Source: Gigaspora rosea (taxonomy: Eukaryota > Glomeromycota > Glomeromycetes > Diversisporales > Gigasporaceae). Taken from it: a DNA stretch of 64,000 bases. The stretch lies in contig QKWP01000254.1 of assembly GCA_003550325.1 (NCBI GenBank), forward strand, positions 1 to 64,000, in the 5' to 3' direction. The position numbers and the translations under genes were made by a program. The first letter of the stretch is position 1. Each line of letters opens with the position of its first letter. The notes under the pieces were generated by a model, which was given only the letters and a program-made list of their open reading frames with translations, searched no databases and was not told where the DNA came from. Shown here piece after piece: positions 10,319-21,930 of this stretch.

Positions 10319-10732
10319 TATTTCTTTTGCATTTTTTGGTGTGGTCTTGCTTGTTTTTTTTTGGTGTTTGTATAGTATATTTTTCTTTGCATAAGCATTT
10401 TTTTTTTTATTTGTAATTATTTAGTTTTTTTTTTACTTGTCTTTGATATTTTTGTAAATGGGTTTTTTGGTATCCTTGTGAGTAGTTTTGTATATTTCTT
10501 CCGCATTTTTTTAAGGTAGTCTTGCTTGTTTTTTTTTGGTATTTGTATAGTATGCTTTTTTTTGTATAAGCATTTTTTTTATTTTGTAATTATTTAGTTT
10601 TTTTTTTTGTTTTTTTTTATGCATGTTTGCTAATTTTTTTTTGGTTTGTTAGGTTTTATCTAGACATAGAACCACTCTTGGTAAGTATTGTTTATTTTAT
10701 TTTTTTTTTCTTTTGTCACTATTTTTATAGTC

Positions 10733-10835
10733 ATCATTTTTTTAAAGTCATTGATTTTTGGAGTCATTGCTTTTGAAATCATTGCTTTTTGGAGTCATTG
10801 CTTTTTAGAGTCATTGTTTTTGGGATCATTGTTCT
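10733..10835. repeat. Short tandem repeat of gagtcattgctttttg
   Basis: About six imperfect ~18-bp copies of a (g/a)gtcattgctttt unit. The open frame across it is a repeat artefact. Confidence 0.7.
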
Positions 10836-12100
10836 TTAAGGTTTTTGAAGCTACCAATTTTATTGTCTATAGAGTTTTCATTAGTCAAATTTCACTTATT
10901 TTGATGCTTTTTTTATACAGATTTTATTTGAAGTAGGTGGTTTCAACTCCTTGTTTTGAATTAAGTAAGTAGGTATTGAATTAGAGTTAGGGTTAGGGTT
11001 GATATAGGTTTTATATAGTGTTTGCTATAACATTCATGTATTTTTTTTTTTTTTTAATTTAATAAAGTTTTTTTAAAAAAATTATATAATCAATTTTGAT
11101 TGGCTGATGAATCGCAAATAATCAATTTTGATTGGTTAACAAGAAATGTACAGTCATGTGAGTATATGAAATTCTTAAACCCAAAAATAAAAATATTTTT
11201 TAAAACCTTATTTTTTTATCCTGCACTCTGCATTTCGTTAATTTATAAAAAAAGATAAGTTTTTTGGTATAATATTAAAAATAAAGTTCAAAAAAAGAAT
11301 TCTATTTTTAATATAGTACTAAAAAAATTTATTTATAAATTAACAATATGTAAGAGTATATAATAAAAAAATAAAGTTCTAAAAAGATTTTTATTTTTAA
11401 TGCAGTACTAAAAAAAACTTCTTTTTTGTTATAAATTAACAACATATAGGAACATATAATAAGACTCTAAAATTTTGTATAACTATAGTATAAATAGTAT
11501 ATAATTATTATTTAATTAGAAAACTATTTTTTTTATATCTTTTGCAAATTTAACTTTTTTTTTAAACTTTGAGTAAAAATATTTTAGTAACTTTTTAGTA
11601 ACTATCAGATCAAATTTAGTAATTTTTTTTTAAAAAAATTCTATAGATTTATAAAAATTCAAATAAAAAAAATTAATTAATTTGGTCCAGTAGTTGCTAA
11701 ATATTTTTGCTTTATGTTTGAAAAAATAAAGTATCTATTAAACAACTATGTATACAAAATTTTTTTTAAACTTGAATAAAAATATCTCTGTAGTTACTAA
11801 AGATTGTGTACAACAAAATAAGAGCTTTGTAATCAAATTTTGCAAGAAAATTTTTTTTACTAGAATCCAAAAAGCAGTTTTATACAGTATATTCAATTTT
11901 AAGTTATAGATGTTTTTGATAAAACTAATATAATGTTATACCTGATCTAGAAATTTAATTGGGAGAACAATATATAAGGTGCATTGCATGATGTGATATA
12001 TAAATTTACCTTTTATTATTTTATTGTATAAATATAGTTAATGTTATTATAAATATATTGAAAGTGTGTATATATTACTATACAACAGTTAAAAGTCTAA
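10836..12100. repeat. AT-rich MITE remnants, no gene
   Basis: 10981-11000 has a short ttagggttaggg run. 11230-11460 holds two fold-back segments around gttaatttataaa. 11560-11740 carries the hairpin core seen in the fold-back MITEs. 11840-11990 matches the right part of the 20846-21194 family (ttatacctgatct...). No gene is supported. Confidence 0.5.
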
Positions 12101-12764
12101 ATGTATAGACAATTATAGATTAAATAAATAAATTATAATATAGTAATAATTATTTATAAGTTTTATATTGACTATATATTTAAAATAATACTTGTTTATT
12201 AAATTATTTGTACTTAATTATGGAGCAACGCGACGGGTTATAGTCCATAATAAAAACTAAAAATCACAATAATAATAATATATTAATTATACAGTATAAA
12301 AAAATTATAATTCTAATTAAAAATAAAAAAAAATAATTCTAAATAAAAAAAAATTTATAATATAAAAAAAAGCCAAATTTTTATTGATACAATATACAAA
12401 AATATATATAATTTTATAATTCAAATATGAGGATGTTTGCATTTTAAGATTTTGAAGATTTTGAACTGATAAATAACAGTTTGAATATGATTTGACATTC
12501 TTACAGAAGTGAAAACTAATTAATAACTTTTTAGAAACCTAGATAGAATGAACAGGAACAGGATTATGTAAATAACGTCATTATACTCGTTGTAGTATTA
12601 TGCTTGTTGCAATCAACACAAAAAATCGAATGATCCATTTTATTCGTAGCTAAACCCACAATCGTGATAGTTTGTTTATTATTATTTTTTTTTTTTGTGG
12701 CATTATAATTCTTATTAAAAGAAAACATGATATTTTCAAACTACATACAAATTATGAAAATTCC
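12101..12764. other. Downstream region of the first F-box gene
   Basis: 12101-12420 is very AT-rich. On the minus strand 12570-12660 reads as a short frame with MDHSIFCVDC near its middle, which could be a lost 3' exon or a relic. The F-box gene stops cleanly at 12765, so I do not join it. Confidence 0.3.
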
Positions 12765-13264
12765 TTATGAAAATTTTTTTATATTATGTTCCTTAATCAA
12801 CTTTCCCTTAAGTAATTTCCAAGCCCTCTCACTAAAATAGGTATCATAATTAAAAGCATTCTGAAGGGCGGGACAATTTTTAAGTATATTTTCATTGTAT
12901 TTTAGAGAACCATCATCATTAGTTTCTTTTAACATTTTATTAAACCTTTCGCGTATAATCTTTCTTCTATATTCTTTTCGACCTTCTTTTGCTAATTCAT
13001 CTTCGACTCGACGTATACTCGAATCTCGTTGAATTTGTAAAACTTTATCCAATTGTTGTTTTTTCCATTCCTCACGTTCATGTTCAGGTACTCTCATATA
13101 TTCGTTATATTTCTCTCTGACTTGTTCTTCACGAAAAATTCTAACACGATAATGTCGATCATCTCGTTTCCAAGGAACACAATTTAAAATAAAAGTCGGA
13201 ATACCAGAAGTTAAAGAACTTGATAGGTCATTATGCCTAAATATAATATTAAGAAAAAAAAAAA

Positions 13265-13331
<67 letters not shown>

Positions 13332-13754
13332 AAACTATAAACTATACCTTACAAAATTATCTTCCAAGCATTTAGAACAAGTTCTTACTCTAAATTCCCA
13401 AGAAATATCTAATGAAGTCTTCTTTTTACAAAATTCGCATCTTAAATCCAACAACCACAAGACATAATCACGTTCTTTCATTCCATCAGGAGGAGCCATT
13501 TGACGATAATGCATAAAAGAAAGTCGAGATTCACGCCATATCTGTTGTATAGTTAAGGAATCACCTTGACATAAATCATTGTGAAATAATTTACACACTT
13601 TTGAAAGTGAAATTAAATCATACGGCGAGAGATTTTTACAAATATTTAAAAGGATTTCCGGAGGTAATTTACATAAAGAAGAGCTTGAGTTAACCGTTAA
13701 AGACTTTGAAACTGACGACTTGGAAGATGATTTGATCCTTTTTAATTTACCCAT
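12765..13754 (-). CDS. F-box protein with Cys-rich motif, two exons
   Basis: Two exons, 13754-13348 and 12765-13236, separated by a 111-bp GT-AG intron, give 292 residues. A Ser-rich N-terminus (1-28) is followed by an F-box (LPPEILLNICKNLSPYDLIS, about 29-62), the part expected to bind Skp1 in an SCF ubiquitin ligase. Next come a Trp-Arg-x-Ser segment, a PPDGM motif and two CxxC pairs (CEFC near 108, CSKC near 127) that could hold zinc. The C-terminal half is charged and probably helical. The intron keeps the frame (V-R-H-N-D across the junction). The neighbouring gene at 15372 has the same order of motifs and the same intron phase, so they are paralogues. The substrate cannot be told from sequence. 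The Met chosen is the first in frame. Confidence 0.85.
13237..13347 (-). other. Intron with a ~70-nt homopolymer tract
   Basis: The donor is gtatag and the acceptor atatttag. On the coding strand almost the whole intron is T (a nearly uninterrupted A run at 13253-13329 on the plus strand), forming an extreme polypyrimidine tract. Its length is likely to vary between nuclei and to be unreliable in assembly. Confidence 0.85.
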
Positions 13755-15371
13755 TTTCCTATATTTATTATTATTATATTAAATAAAAAAAAAAAAATTT
13801 AAACCTTTTTGTTCATTGTATAAGGAAAAAAAAAAATGTTTTTTTTATTGACACATTAATTAACCTTAAATTATTCAATTAAACATCAAATCATTTTTTG
13901 AAAACGGCAAAAAAAAAGACTTTTATACTGAATTCTGTTGTATCACGTTCTTAATCACAAAAAAGTTTGATAAATGAAGTATGATTAGTAATATCGTGAG
14001 AATCGTATCGTACTATTACAGTATTATAATCAAATAATCAAATAATCGAATAATCGTAATCAATTATACGTTAGAGAATTAGTGAATTATAAACGATAAC
14101 GACAGAATTAAAAAAAAAAAAAAATTTCTTTAATATTGTATTAACTTGTTTTAGATAAGCCTCAAATTGGATTATGCAGTTTCATTTGCTGATGTATAAT
14201 TTTTTGCAAAAACCAATATAGAATTTTTTTTTTTTATTAAAAAAAATTTATATCAGAATTCTAATTAGGAAAAGTTCATAACTTTAAACATTGAATTATC
14301 ATTTATATTTTTTTTACTTTTAAAGAATCATTACAGCATTAAAAAGTCGTTTTCATGATATAAATTTACATATTTCTCACCGTGATTTCATTACCAAATT
14401 AATCGAAACCAAAAATGGATATATTTTGCAGAAAATGTTGATAATTATATTTTCAGTAAATATTGATGCAAGAATTTCACATGAATCATAGAACGCTTAG
14501 GGTCTAATGTGTGAAATATGTAAAGTATTGTCGGAAAAAGTACATAATACGTACGCACGTACAGTACGTACTGTACAGTACGTATGTACAAATCTTCAAG
14601 CCTCAACCATATGACATTGTCAAATTTCATTCGTTATCTTTTAAGAGTAACTATTAAACCTGCATTATCTGTTATTGCTTTATCTCATGTTGCGTCCAAT
14701 TTTACGTTGCATATATAGAGCTAATACTTTCTAAATACATCTTATTTAAAATTCAATACTTCCGTGCGTACGTACGTACGTATAATTGACTAAAGTTACG
14801 CCTTAAATATTATTTCAAATATCCATATCGGCAATTTTGTTGATTTGTGTTAGAAGCACAAGAGAAAGAATATATTTAATTGTCGGAAATATTTTTATAA
14901 TGACGTAATAAACTCTGTTTAAATATTGTTAGCGAAACTGTCATTAGTGTGACCTCACGTGAATACGGTAGATAACACTGACTCAATTTTTTGTTGCCAA
15001 TATTCAGATATCGATACCGATATCCATATCGATATCGATTATCGATATATAGTATTAATTTAACAATGCTGCAACGGTCGTTGGGGTCCTTTTTCCTATT
15101 CTTTTTAAGTTTATTAAGTTTATTAAGTTTATTAAGTTTATTAAGTTTATTAAGTTTATTATTATTATTATTATCATTATTAAGATAAAACATTAATAAA
15201 AAAAAAAAAAAACAAAAGTTAATAAATTCTACTATATATCAAAAAAATATAAGTCTAAAAAAATAATGATATCTAACGATATCAATAGCTGTAAATAATT
15301 AAAATAATTTAACTTTTCATAATTGTAATTTTTTTTTTCTTATACAATGTTAAAGGTATCTAATTTCTTTT
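13755..15371. other. Intergenic region between the two F-box genes
   Basis: No gene is supported. It holds A/T runs, a gtac-rich palindromic cluster (14545-14590, 14762-14784), a gatatcgat-rich stretch (15005-15055) and a 9-bp microsatellite (tttattaag, about six copies, 15108-15162). The open frames over the microsatellite are artefacts. It probably contains the promoter of the 12765-13754 gene. Confidence 0.55.
15108..15162. repeat. Microsatellite, unit tttattaag
   Basis: About six uninterrupted 9-bp copies, followed by a run of tta. Confidence 0.9.
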
Positions 15372-16512
15372 TTAATAAATAGTAGACTTCATAGAAAATC
15401 TATGAAACCATTTCTGACTTTTTCTCTTAATTCTTGAACATTCAGTTTCAACTTCACGTCTCCAATCAATCCAATCATCTTCAGTTAATGTTCTACAAAC
15501 ATTACCGATAGGATACCAATAAATTCCCCAATCTTGTAATTTTTCAATATCTAATCCCATTTCCATAGCAGTTTCTTCTGCTATACAACTAGATCTTAAT
15601 TTAATTTCATCAAATAATAAAGTATTTTGATAATTCCATCTTGCCATTTCATTTTTAAATTCCCATTCTTGTAATTCTATTTGTTCTAATTGTTTATTAA
15701 GTTTAATAGTTTGTTTTTTAATATATTCTGCAAGATTATTGGATTCCAGAGCTGTCATATAATTTTCTTGAGCTTCTCGTATATCATCTTTCCAATAGAT
15801 TTTATAATTACATGGTGCCGTATAAGTAAGACCACATAGTGAATCTTTTGGAATTTTATAATGATTTATAAGTCTATATTCACTAATAAATAAATAAATA
15901 AATAAAATATTAAATATTTATTAAATAAATATTAAATAATATTAAATAATATTAGATAATATTAAAAATAATATTAAATAATATTAAATAATATTAAATA
16001 TATGAAATCCTTTCTTTTTTTTTTTTAAAAGAAAATTTTTTAGAAAAAAAGAATAAATAAATAAATAAATACCTAACAGTTCGATGATGAAAACAATCTA
16101 AACAACATCTAACACGGAAAGCCCAATATATTTGAGATTGTTTCCTAGGATGAAAACAAAACTGACATCTTATCGCTAAATTTGTAATAAGAACATATTG
16201 TCTTTCATCCATTCCATCTGGTGGTGTTGGACATCTTGGATAAATTAAATATCGAAGTCTGGAATTACGCCATATCGCTTGCGTTGCTGTAGATGTTGAA
16301 CATAATAAATTTCTAAAATATTTTGATACTTGTGATAATGAAAATAAATCATCTGGTGTAAGATGTTCACAAATTTTAATATATAGTTCAGGCGGAATTA
16401 TTGTTGTAATCAAGGAATTTGTCGTTGGTGGTGTAGTGTGTATAGTTGTATTAATAGTATGATTTTTACGTTGCTGTAATGTAGTAGGGCCGTATAATTT
16501 GCCTCCCATCAT
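15372..16512 (-). CDS. F-box protein with Cys-rich motif, two exons, paralogue of 12765-13754
   Basis: Exons 16512-16073 and 15372-15882 with a 190-bp GT-AG intron give 316 residues. The N-terminus is Thr-rich. An F-box follows (IPPELYIKICEHLTPDDLFS, about 39-72), then WRNSRLRY, PPDGMDERQYV and two Cys pairs (CQFC, CCLDC). The second exon encodes a long charged helix (around TIKLNKQLEQIELQEWEF) and a Trp-rich tail. The motif order and intron position (after the second Cys pair, same phase) match the downstream gene, which points to an old tandem duplication with strong divergence. Expected role: substrate receptor in an SCF E3 complex; the target is unknown. The intron carries taaataatat tandem repeats. 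Confidence 0.85.
15883..16072 (-). other. Intron with aataatattaaat tandem repeats
   Basis: The donor is gtattt and the acceptor attag. The region 15890-16000 consists of repeated aaataatatt units plus a taaataaa run. Confidence 0.8.
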
Positions 16513-18200
16513 TTAGTTAATAAAAAAGAATGTCGATTTTTTTTTTAAAAATTAAAAAGAATGAAAAAAATATGATGAAAGCAAAAGGCCAACAAAAATT
16601 ATTATATTCTTTAAAATATTAGTTCCAGCAGATCGTAAATTGTTCTTGATATTTTATAGTTTAGTTAATTATTGAACAAGGTCAATTGGTGATCTTTTTT
16701 ATGTTCTTAAGCAAAACAGATTAACAAAGATACAACATTGTATTACTAAACTGCAGCCTAAAAGTTTATTACGCACATATATCATCTGACTTAAAGAGAC
16801 CAGTCAAATTCTTCGAGGCACTTTTTTAATAGTTTACTAAAATTTAATGTGACATCTGCATTTAAAATGAGGCTCATTTTTAACATTTTAGAACATTCGT
16901 TTATTGCACATACTGTATAAACAAAGCGTATAAAATAACGTACATACGTAATGACAAACGTAATAACAAACGTGTGTGTCTTTAAGTTCTTCTTGTTTCT
17001 TCTTGTGCTATGCTAGATGACAACATTTGTGTAAACATCATGATAATTTTGTGCCCAATATCTTCAAAACATGTTGTTTATTATAAGATTATCAAAATAA
17101 TTAAATCACTGTATCATATGAATCTTGGCGATAGGCCACACAAAATTTAACTTTTGCTAAAATTATAAAAAATGATCCGAAAACCCGGCTTTTAATTTGG
17201 ATAATAAATATAATCAAAATTTTGCTGAATTTAAACCCGGCCGGTCATGAGAACAATTTTATTAGGTTTGTATGACCTAACTGCTAACGTTAAAATAAAA
17301 TACTAATAATTTAATAAACTAGTTTTAAAAAAATTAGGTGATTCTTTAAATCAAAACTTTATAAAAGTGCCGCAAATAGAAAAGTATTTATATTTTTAGC
17401 TAGAGGTTTAAGTACAAGAGAATTGTGTTGGCTCAAGAAATTGAAATACGCTACAATAAAACTATAATGCTTGTATTATTTAAAAGATATAGAAATAGTT
17501 ATTATAATAAGAGGCAGTTCGTTTCTGAAGGGGTAAAAAAAAAAAAAAAAGACATGATAAGTAAAATCGGAATTTAATATAAATTTTCTACACTGTATTA
17601 TAGGAAACTGGTTGTCGTTATATGTAAACCTTTTTAAATTTCTAATTAACTGTTAAAGGTTGTAAAACTTATTGAAAAAATGTTTCTAATGGTAGTAAAA
17701 TCATTAAAATCGGTTCGATAGATCACGAGATATAGATATTTTTGATTTGTTTTTTTTTTTTTTTTTTATTATATAACTTTTTTAATACCATAAACTTTTG
17801 AGATTCCATCCTTATATGAAACTAATAATAATACTACACCGTAATTGAATATAAACCTTTACCAAAAGCTATAATCTGTTACGCAGTTTTATGGTTCACC
17901 CTACCAACCTATTACCGTAAAATCTGGACACGAGTACCCCCCCCAGTTTTAAGTTACATATGTTGAAATACATCCCAAATTAATTTCTCAAAAACTTTAT
18001 TAATAATCTTTGTTTAAACAAATAGTGGATTCTTATTGTTATAGATAATATATTTGCAAAATTTTAAGACTACTTTTTTTGATTTAATCTTTTACAAATA
18101 GCAATTGTGTTTTTTGAATTTGGGATTTGTCCGTGTTTTGTCAGCAAGTATAGTTTTAAGTGCTAGATGGTGATTTATACCCGGGTACAAAAACATTATA
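16513..18200. other. Intergenic, no gene seen
   Basis: It contains an acgtacatacgt cluster (16938-16950), A and T runs (17527-17545, 17748-17766), a run of eight C at 17937-17944, and at 17640-17735 a segment similar to part of the fold-back elements at 21931 and 37545 (gttgtaaaacttattg, atcacgagatatag). No open frame stands out. Confidence 0.45.
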
Positions 18201-18207
18201 TAAACTA

Positions 18208-18715
18208 TATATGGGTGTTATGTATTAAAACAGCCCTTTTTTGAAATTTATTTTATTTGATTTTTGAATAGATATCTATTCAATAAAAAAGTTTGTCATA
18301 AGAATAAGAGCTAATTGTATAATAAATCGATCCACAAAATAAACTTGGAAGTAAAAAATTATATATATATTATTATATAGATCATCATTTAAAGCTAATT
18401 TTCTCAAAATGATAATTTTGTTTACATGGATTAGCCCAAAGAAGTCAAAAAATGCAACATAAAAATGGCAGTCTAAACCTATCTTGGGCCATTAATAAAA
18501 AATGTTAGAAGGGCAATTTTATCTATATATTTCTTAACCTAACCCTAATGCTAAACAGGCTCTGATACAAATTTTAACTTAAATTTCAAAAAATCACATG
18601 GGTACATGGCTTTAGCCATCCTCTATTATCATTTAAATCTGTTTTTTTTTCAAAATGATTTATATATAAAAAAGACTGTTTTAATATGTAACACCTTATA
18701 TATTATATTAGGTGC
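18208..18715. mobile_element. TIR element (ATATGGGTGTTATGTATTAA) with a nested family member
   Basis: The left end atatgggtgttatgtattaa and the right end ttaatatgtaacaccttata are inverted copies. Inside, about 18405-18630 matches the element at 55563-55846 (gtctaaacct, aataaaaaatgttagaagggc, ggctttagcca), so a copy of that family is probably nested here. Boundaries are approximate. Confidence 0.55.
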
Positions 18716-19050
18716 ATATAGTAAAACATATCTGATATAGAATATCTTTAATTAAAAGGGCCTATTTTTATATATATTTTATTTTGAGATAATTGAGTTT
18801 AATCATTTGTTTTGATTTTTGAACTAATTCAAAATTATCAAATTTTATAATTTTGATTAGTTAAAAACAGCAGATAACTATTGGGTAATTTTATAAAAAA
18901 GATGTCAAATATCAGATAATTTTTTAAGAAAAATAAAAAAAGTAATATTATATATAAAAATCTAATAATTTTTATATATAAAAGTAGGAAAAAGTAGGCT
19001 CTACTAAAAAAAAAATCAGATAATAAATAACATAGCCCTAATGTATTGGC
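18716..19050. repeat. AT-rich repeat related to the 19052 element
   Basis: 18774-18830 (tattttattttgagataatt...) repeats at 19331-19390 and provides an uninterrupted site for the fold-back at 19091. No gene is seen. Confidence 0.55.
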
Positions 19051-19051
19051 C

Positions 19052-19640
19052 CTATATGAGGTGTCTCATATTAAAAGGGACCATTTTTACATATGGGGTC
19101 TTTGCTAGAAAAACCATAGTTAGAGACTATTTAATTTGACAATAAAATTTGAAATTGCTAGCTATCTATTAATCCAATTTGAATAAACTTTTTTTATTTT
19201 ATAAAGCTATTTAAGCTTTATAAAATAAAAAAAAGTTTATTCAAATTGGATTAATAGAAGCTAGCAATTTCAAATTTTATTGTCAAAATCTAAATAGGTC
19301 TCTAACTGTGGTTTTCCTGGCTAAGACCCCATATACTTTATTTTGAGATAATTGAGTTTAATCATTTGTTTTGATTTTTGGACTGATTCGGGATTAATTA
19401 AATTTTACGATTTTGATAGGTTAAAGGTAACAGGTGACTATCAGATAATCTTGTAATATGCTTGGCCTTAGACATTTTTCTTCTACATTATCTCTATTTT
19501 TCATTATGCAAATCGACTTTCATTTATAATTGAAAAATATCAATCATGCCAAAATTTACATGAATCTAACAAAAACTTATTTTTCGAAAAATTGTAAAAA
19601 TGGGCTAGTAATGGACCCTTTTAATACAAGACACCCCATA
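19052..19640. mobile_element. TIR element (TATATGAGGTGTCTCATATT) interrupted by a fold-back MITE
   Basis: The left end tatatgaggtgtctcatatt and the right end aatacaagacaccccatata are inverted copies, both followed inward by the complement of aaaagggacc. The fold-back at 19091-19335 sits inside. A degraded relative of the right half lies at 19980-20130. Confidence 0.65.
19091..19335. mobile_element. Near-perfect ~245-bp fold-back MITE, TA target
   Basis: The arms run from atatggggtctttgctagaa to its inverted copy ending gaccccatat, each ~115 bp with only a few mismatches, around the centre ttataaagctatttaagctt. The empty site at 18765-18790 has the same length once the element and one TA are removed. 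Confidence 0.85.
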
Positions 19641-20845
19641 TAGTCTTATTCAATTTTTTATTATATTAGCTTGATTTTTTATTTTTTATTTTTTTTTTTG
19701 CTAATTAACCTGGTGGTCATGTTCCATTTTATTATATAATAGGAAATTACATATAATCTTACAACTAAAAATAAAACTCATCCAGTTATCATAGGTATTT
19801 ATCCGTGACCTGCCAGAGTAGATTTCAACTCACTAATACCAGAGTATCTAAGTACTTCTGATTATTAGATCACTGACGTGGATCCATAGCCAGTCATAAC
19901 TACCAACTTTTCTTTAAACTTCTTCCATTTAGATCCAGCAAAGATGTTAACTAACAATAACTGCATACAGAACTAAAAAAAAAATCATTAACTTGATTTT
20001 TTATTATGCAAATCAAATTTTTATTTATAATTAAAAAAAGCTAATTATATTAAAATTTATATAAATTTAATAAAAACTTATTTTTTAAAAAATTGTAAAA
20101 CTGGGCCCTTTAATTGCGAACACTTTATATTGTCTCAATGTACTATATCTATATAAAAAAGTACACAATATTGAATTATAGAAATATTATGTACTTATAT
20201 TCAAATTTTATGATATATTGTTATATCAAGAAATATATTAAGTCATAAATTTTTACATTGCTATTTAATATTGTACAAAGTTTTTTGTATAATGGCTATA
20301 CAAAAATATTAACTTTGAATATACACTGATAATAAATATTATTTTAGTAATATTTTTCAGTTATATAATCTTGAAGCAATAAAATAAACAAAAATATTAT
20401 ATATAAAATTATTATACATTATATTAGCAAATTTTTAAAATTTATTATTAAAAATTCTAAAAATATTTAACAATAATAATTTTTGGTCCACTGGTTTATT
20501 TTTAATAAAGCAACTACCAAAATGTTTACTTTGATAAAATGATTCTAATAAATACAAAATTGTTAAAACCTAATTACAAAATCTCAAAATTATTAATAAT
20601 TTGGTTTACTTTAGATGTTTTAATATTGGTTTAACTAATTTTAAATATCTAAAGTAAAATAAATCATTAATGATCTCAAGATTCTATAATTGGGTTTTAA
20701 CAATTTTGGATTTATTAAAATTATTTTATCAAAATAAACATTTTAGTAGTTGTTTTATTAAAAATGAACTAGTAAATAAAAAGTTATTTACTATTAAATA
20801 TTTTGAAATTTTTAATAATAAATTTCAAAAAACGGATAATATAAA
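19641..20845. other. AT-rich repeat remnants, no gene
   Basis: 19980-20130 is a worn copy of 19490-19640. 20480-20830 has inverted stretches (tttactttagat... at 20610 against atctaaagtaaa at 20648) suggesting another fold-back. No gene is seen. Confidence 0.45.
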
Positions 20846-21194
20846 ATGCGCCTATGGTGTTTTACACCATAAGTAAATTAGATTTACAAATCTGTATAAC
20901 AAAAACAAAAATAAACTTTTACAAAACAAAAAATAAATTTTTATATTATCTTAGGGTTAGGGTGAGACCTGAGATGGGGTAGGTACATAGTTTATACCAA
21001 AATTTAGCAAGGAATTTTTTTTATTAGAGCCCCAAAGGTAGTTTCATAAGCAAACTTTAGAGATATGAATGTTTTTTTAAAAAATAAACAAAAAAACCGA
21101 AATTTTATGTTATACCTGATCTTAAATTTTGATTGGCTATTCTAATGGTTTTGTGTTAACATGGTGTAGAACACCATAGGTGCATTTTAGTAGA
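20846..21194. mobile_element. ~350-bp MITE with palindromic tips (TATGGTGTTTTACACCATA)
   Basis: The ends aaatgcgcctatggtgt and acaccataggtgcatttt are inverted copies; each tip is itself palindromic. The interior has ttagggttagggtgagacct, an aaatttagcaaggaa segment and tgttatacctgatctt. The same interior recurs with other tips at 22504-22830 and, more worn, at 38725-39300 and 39500-39815. Confidence 0.7.
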
Positions 21195-21879
21195 CCTGTC
21201 AAAAAATGTAATATTATGATATTAATATATTGAATTTACTAATCAATAGCTTTTTATAATAATATAATTTTTTTCTATTTGGTAGTTATACTACAATTTT
21301 ATTTAACTATAAGATTACAACTATTAGTAAATTAACAATTATCTTACAAAGTACAGTATTTAGCTATTGATATTTAAGGTATAATCTATCTAATTGTTTA
21401 AAAATACCTATCTATATATGCCTCTATAGCAAACTTTTTTTTTATTATAATATATTATCTCAGTAGATTTAGAGTATTCTAATCATTTACTAGAGTTGTC
21501 ACCTATTATAACTATCTACTTTTCAAACCTTTTTCTAGCTTCTTAAGTAAACAGATTCTACTAGAATAAAACCCAAACAAATTTAGAAATAAAGAAAAAT
21601 ATACTAAATAGAAAAAAAACTATACTATCTAAATAAATATCCAAAGTATTAAAAAAAATAAATATAAAAAGAAAAAAAAAGACAAAAAAAGAACAAAATA
21701 TAATAATACTATTTAAAAAAAAAAACAAAAAAAAAACAATGTTTAAAAGAATATTCTAGAAAGAAATTTAATTTTGAACTTTTTTCAAAATACCTTATGA
21801 ATTATTTTTTGTTTTTTACTTGTAACTTGAATTCAATTTGATAGATGTGTTCCTAATTTAAAAGAAGTAAATACTGCGA
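21195..21879. other. AT-rich spacer, no gene seen
   Basis: A/T runs and weak inverted stretches only. 21660-21740 is an A-rich run. Confidence 0.4.
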
Positions 21880-21930
21880 CCATATTCTATTATGAATACT
21901 ATAAGCACTTCTTTTTTAAAATTTTAAATT

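Larger units (their letters stand above)
9131..10600 (+). repeat. T-rich tandem repeat, unit ~180 bp, split by two MITEs
   Basis: Units share ggtcttgcttgttttttt, tttgtatagtatatttttc and ataagcattttttt, at about 9131-9314, 10009-10410 and 10420-10600. Between and inside units sit the MITEs at 9315-9986 and 10068-10318. The third unit supplies the empty site for the 10068 insertion. No gene is seen. Confidence 0.7.

Noticed and set aside
10980-11000. Telomere-like ttagggttaggg
   Set aside because: Only two or three units, and similar runs occur inside MITEs at 20950, 54195 and 55770. This is element sequence, not a chromosome end.
14876-15193. Asn/Lys/Leu-repeat protein on either strand
   Set aside because: It is the translation of a 9-bp microsatellite.
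15994-16072. C-terminal extension of the second F-box protein read straight through
   Set aside because: The Phe/Lys-rich tail is intron translation; a GT-AG intron joins a well-formed second exon in frame.
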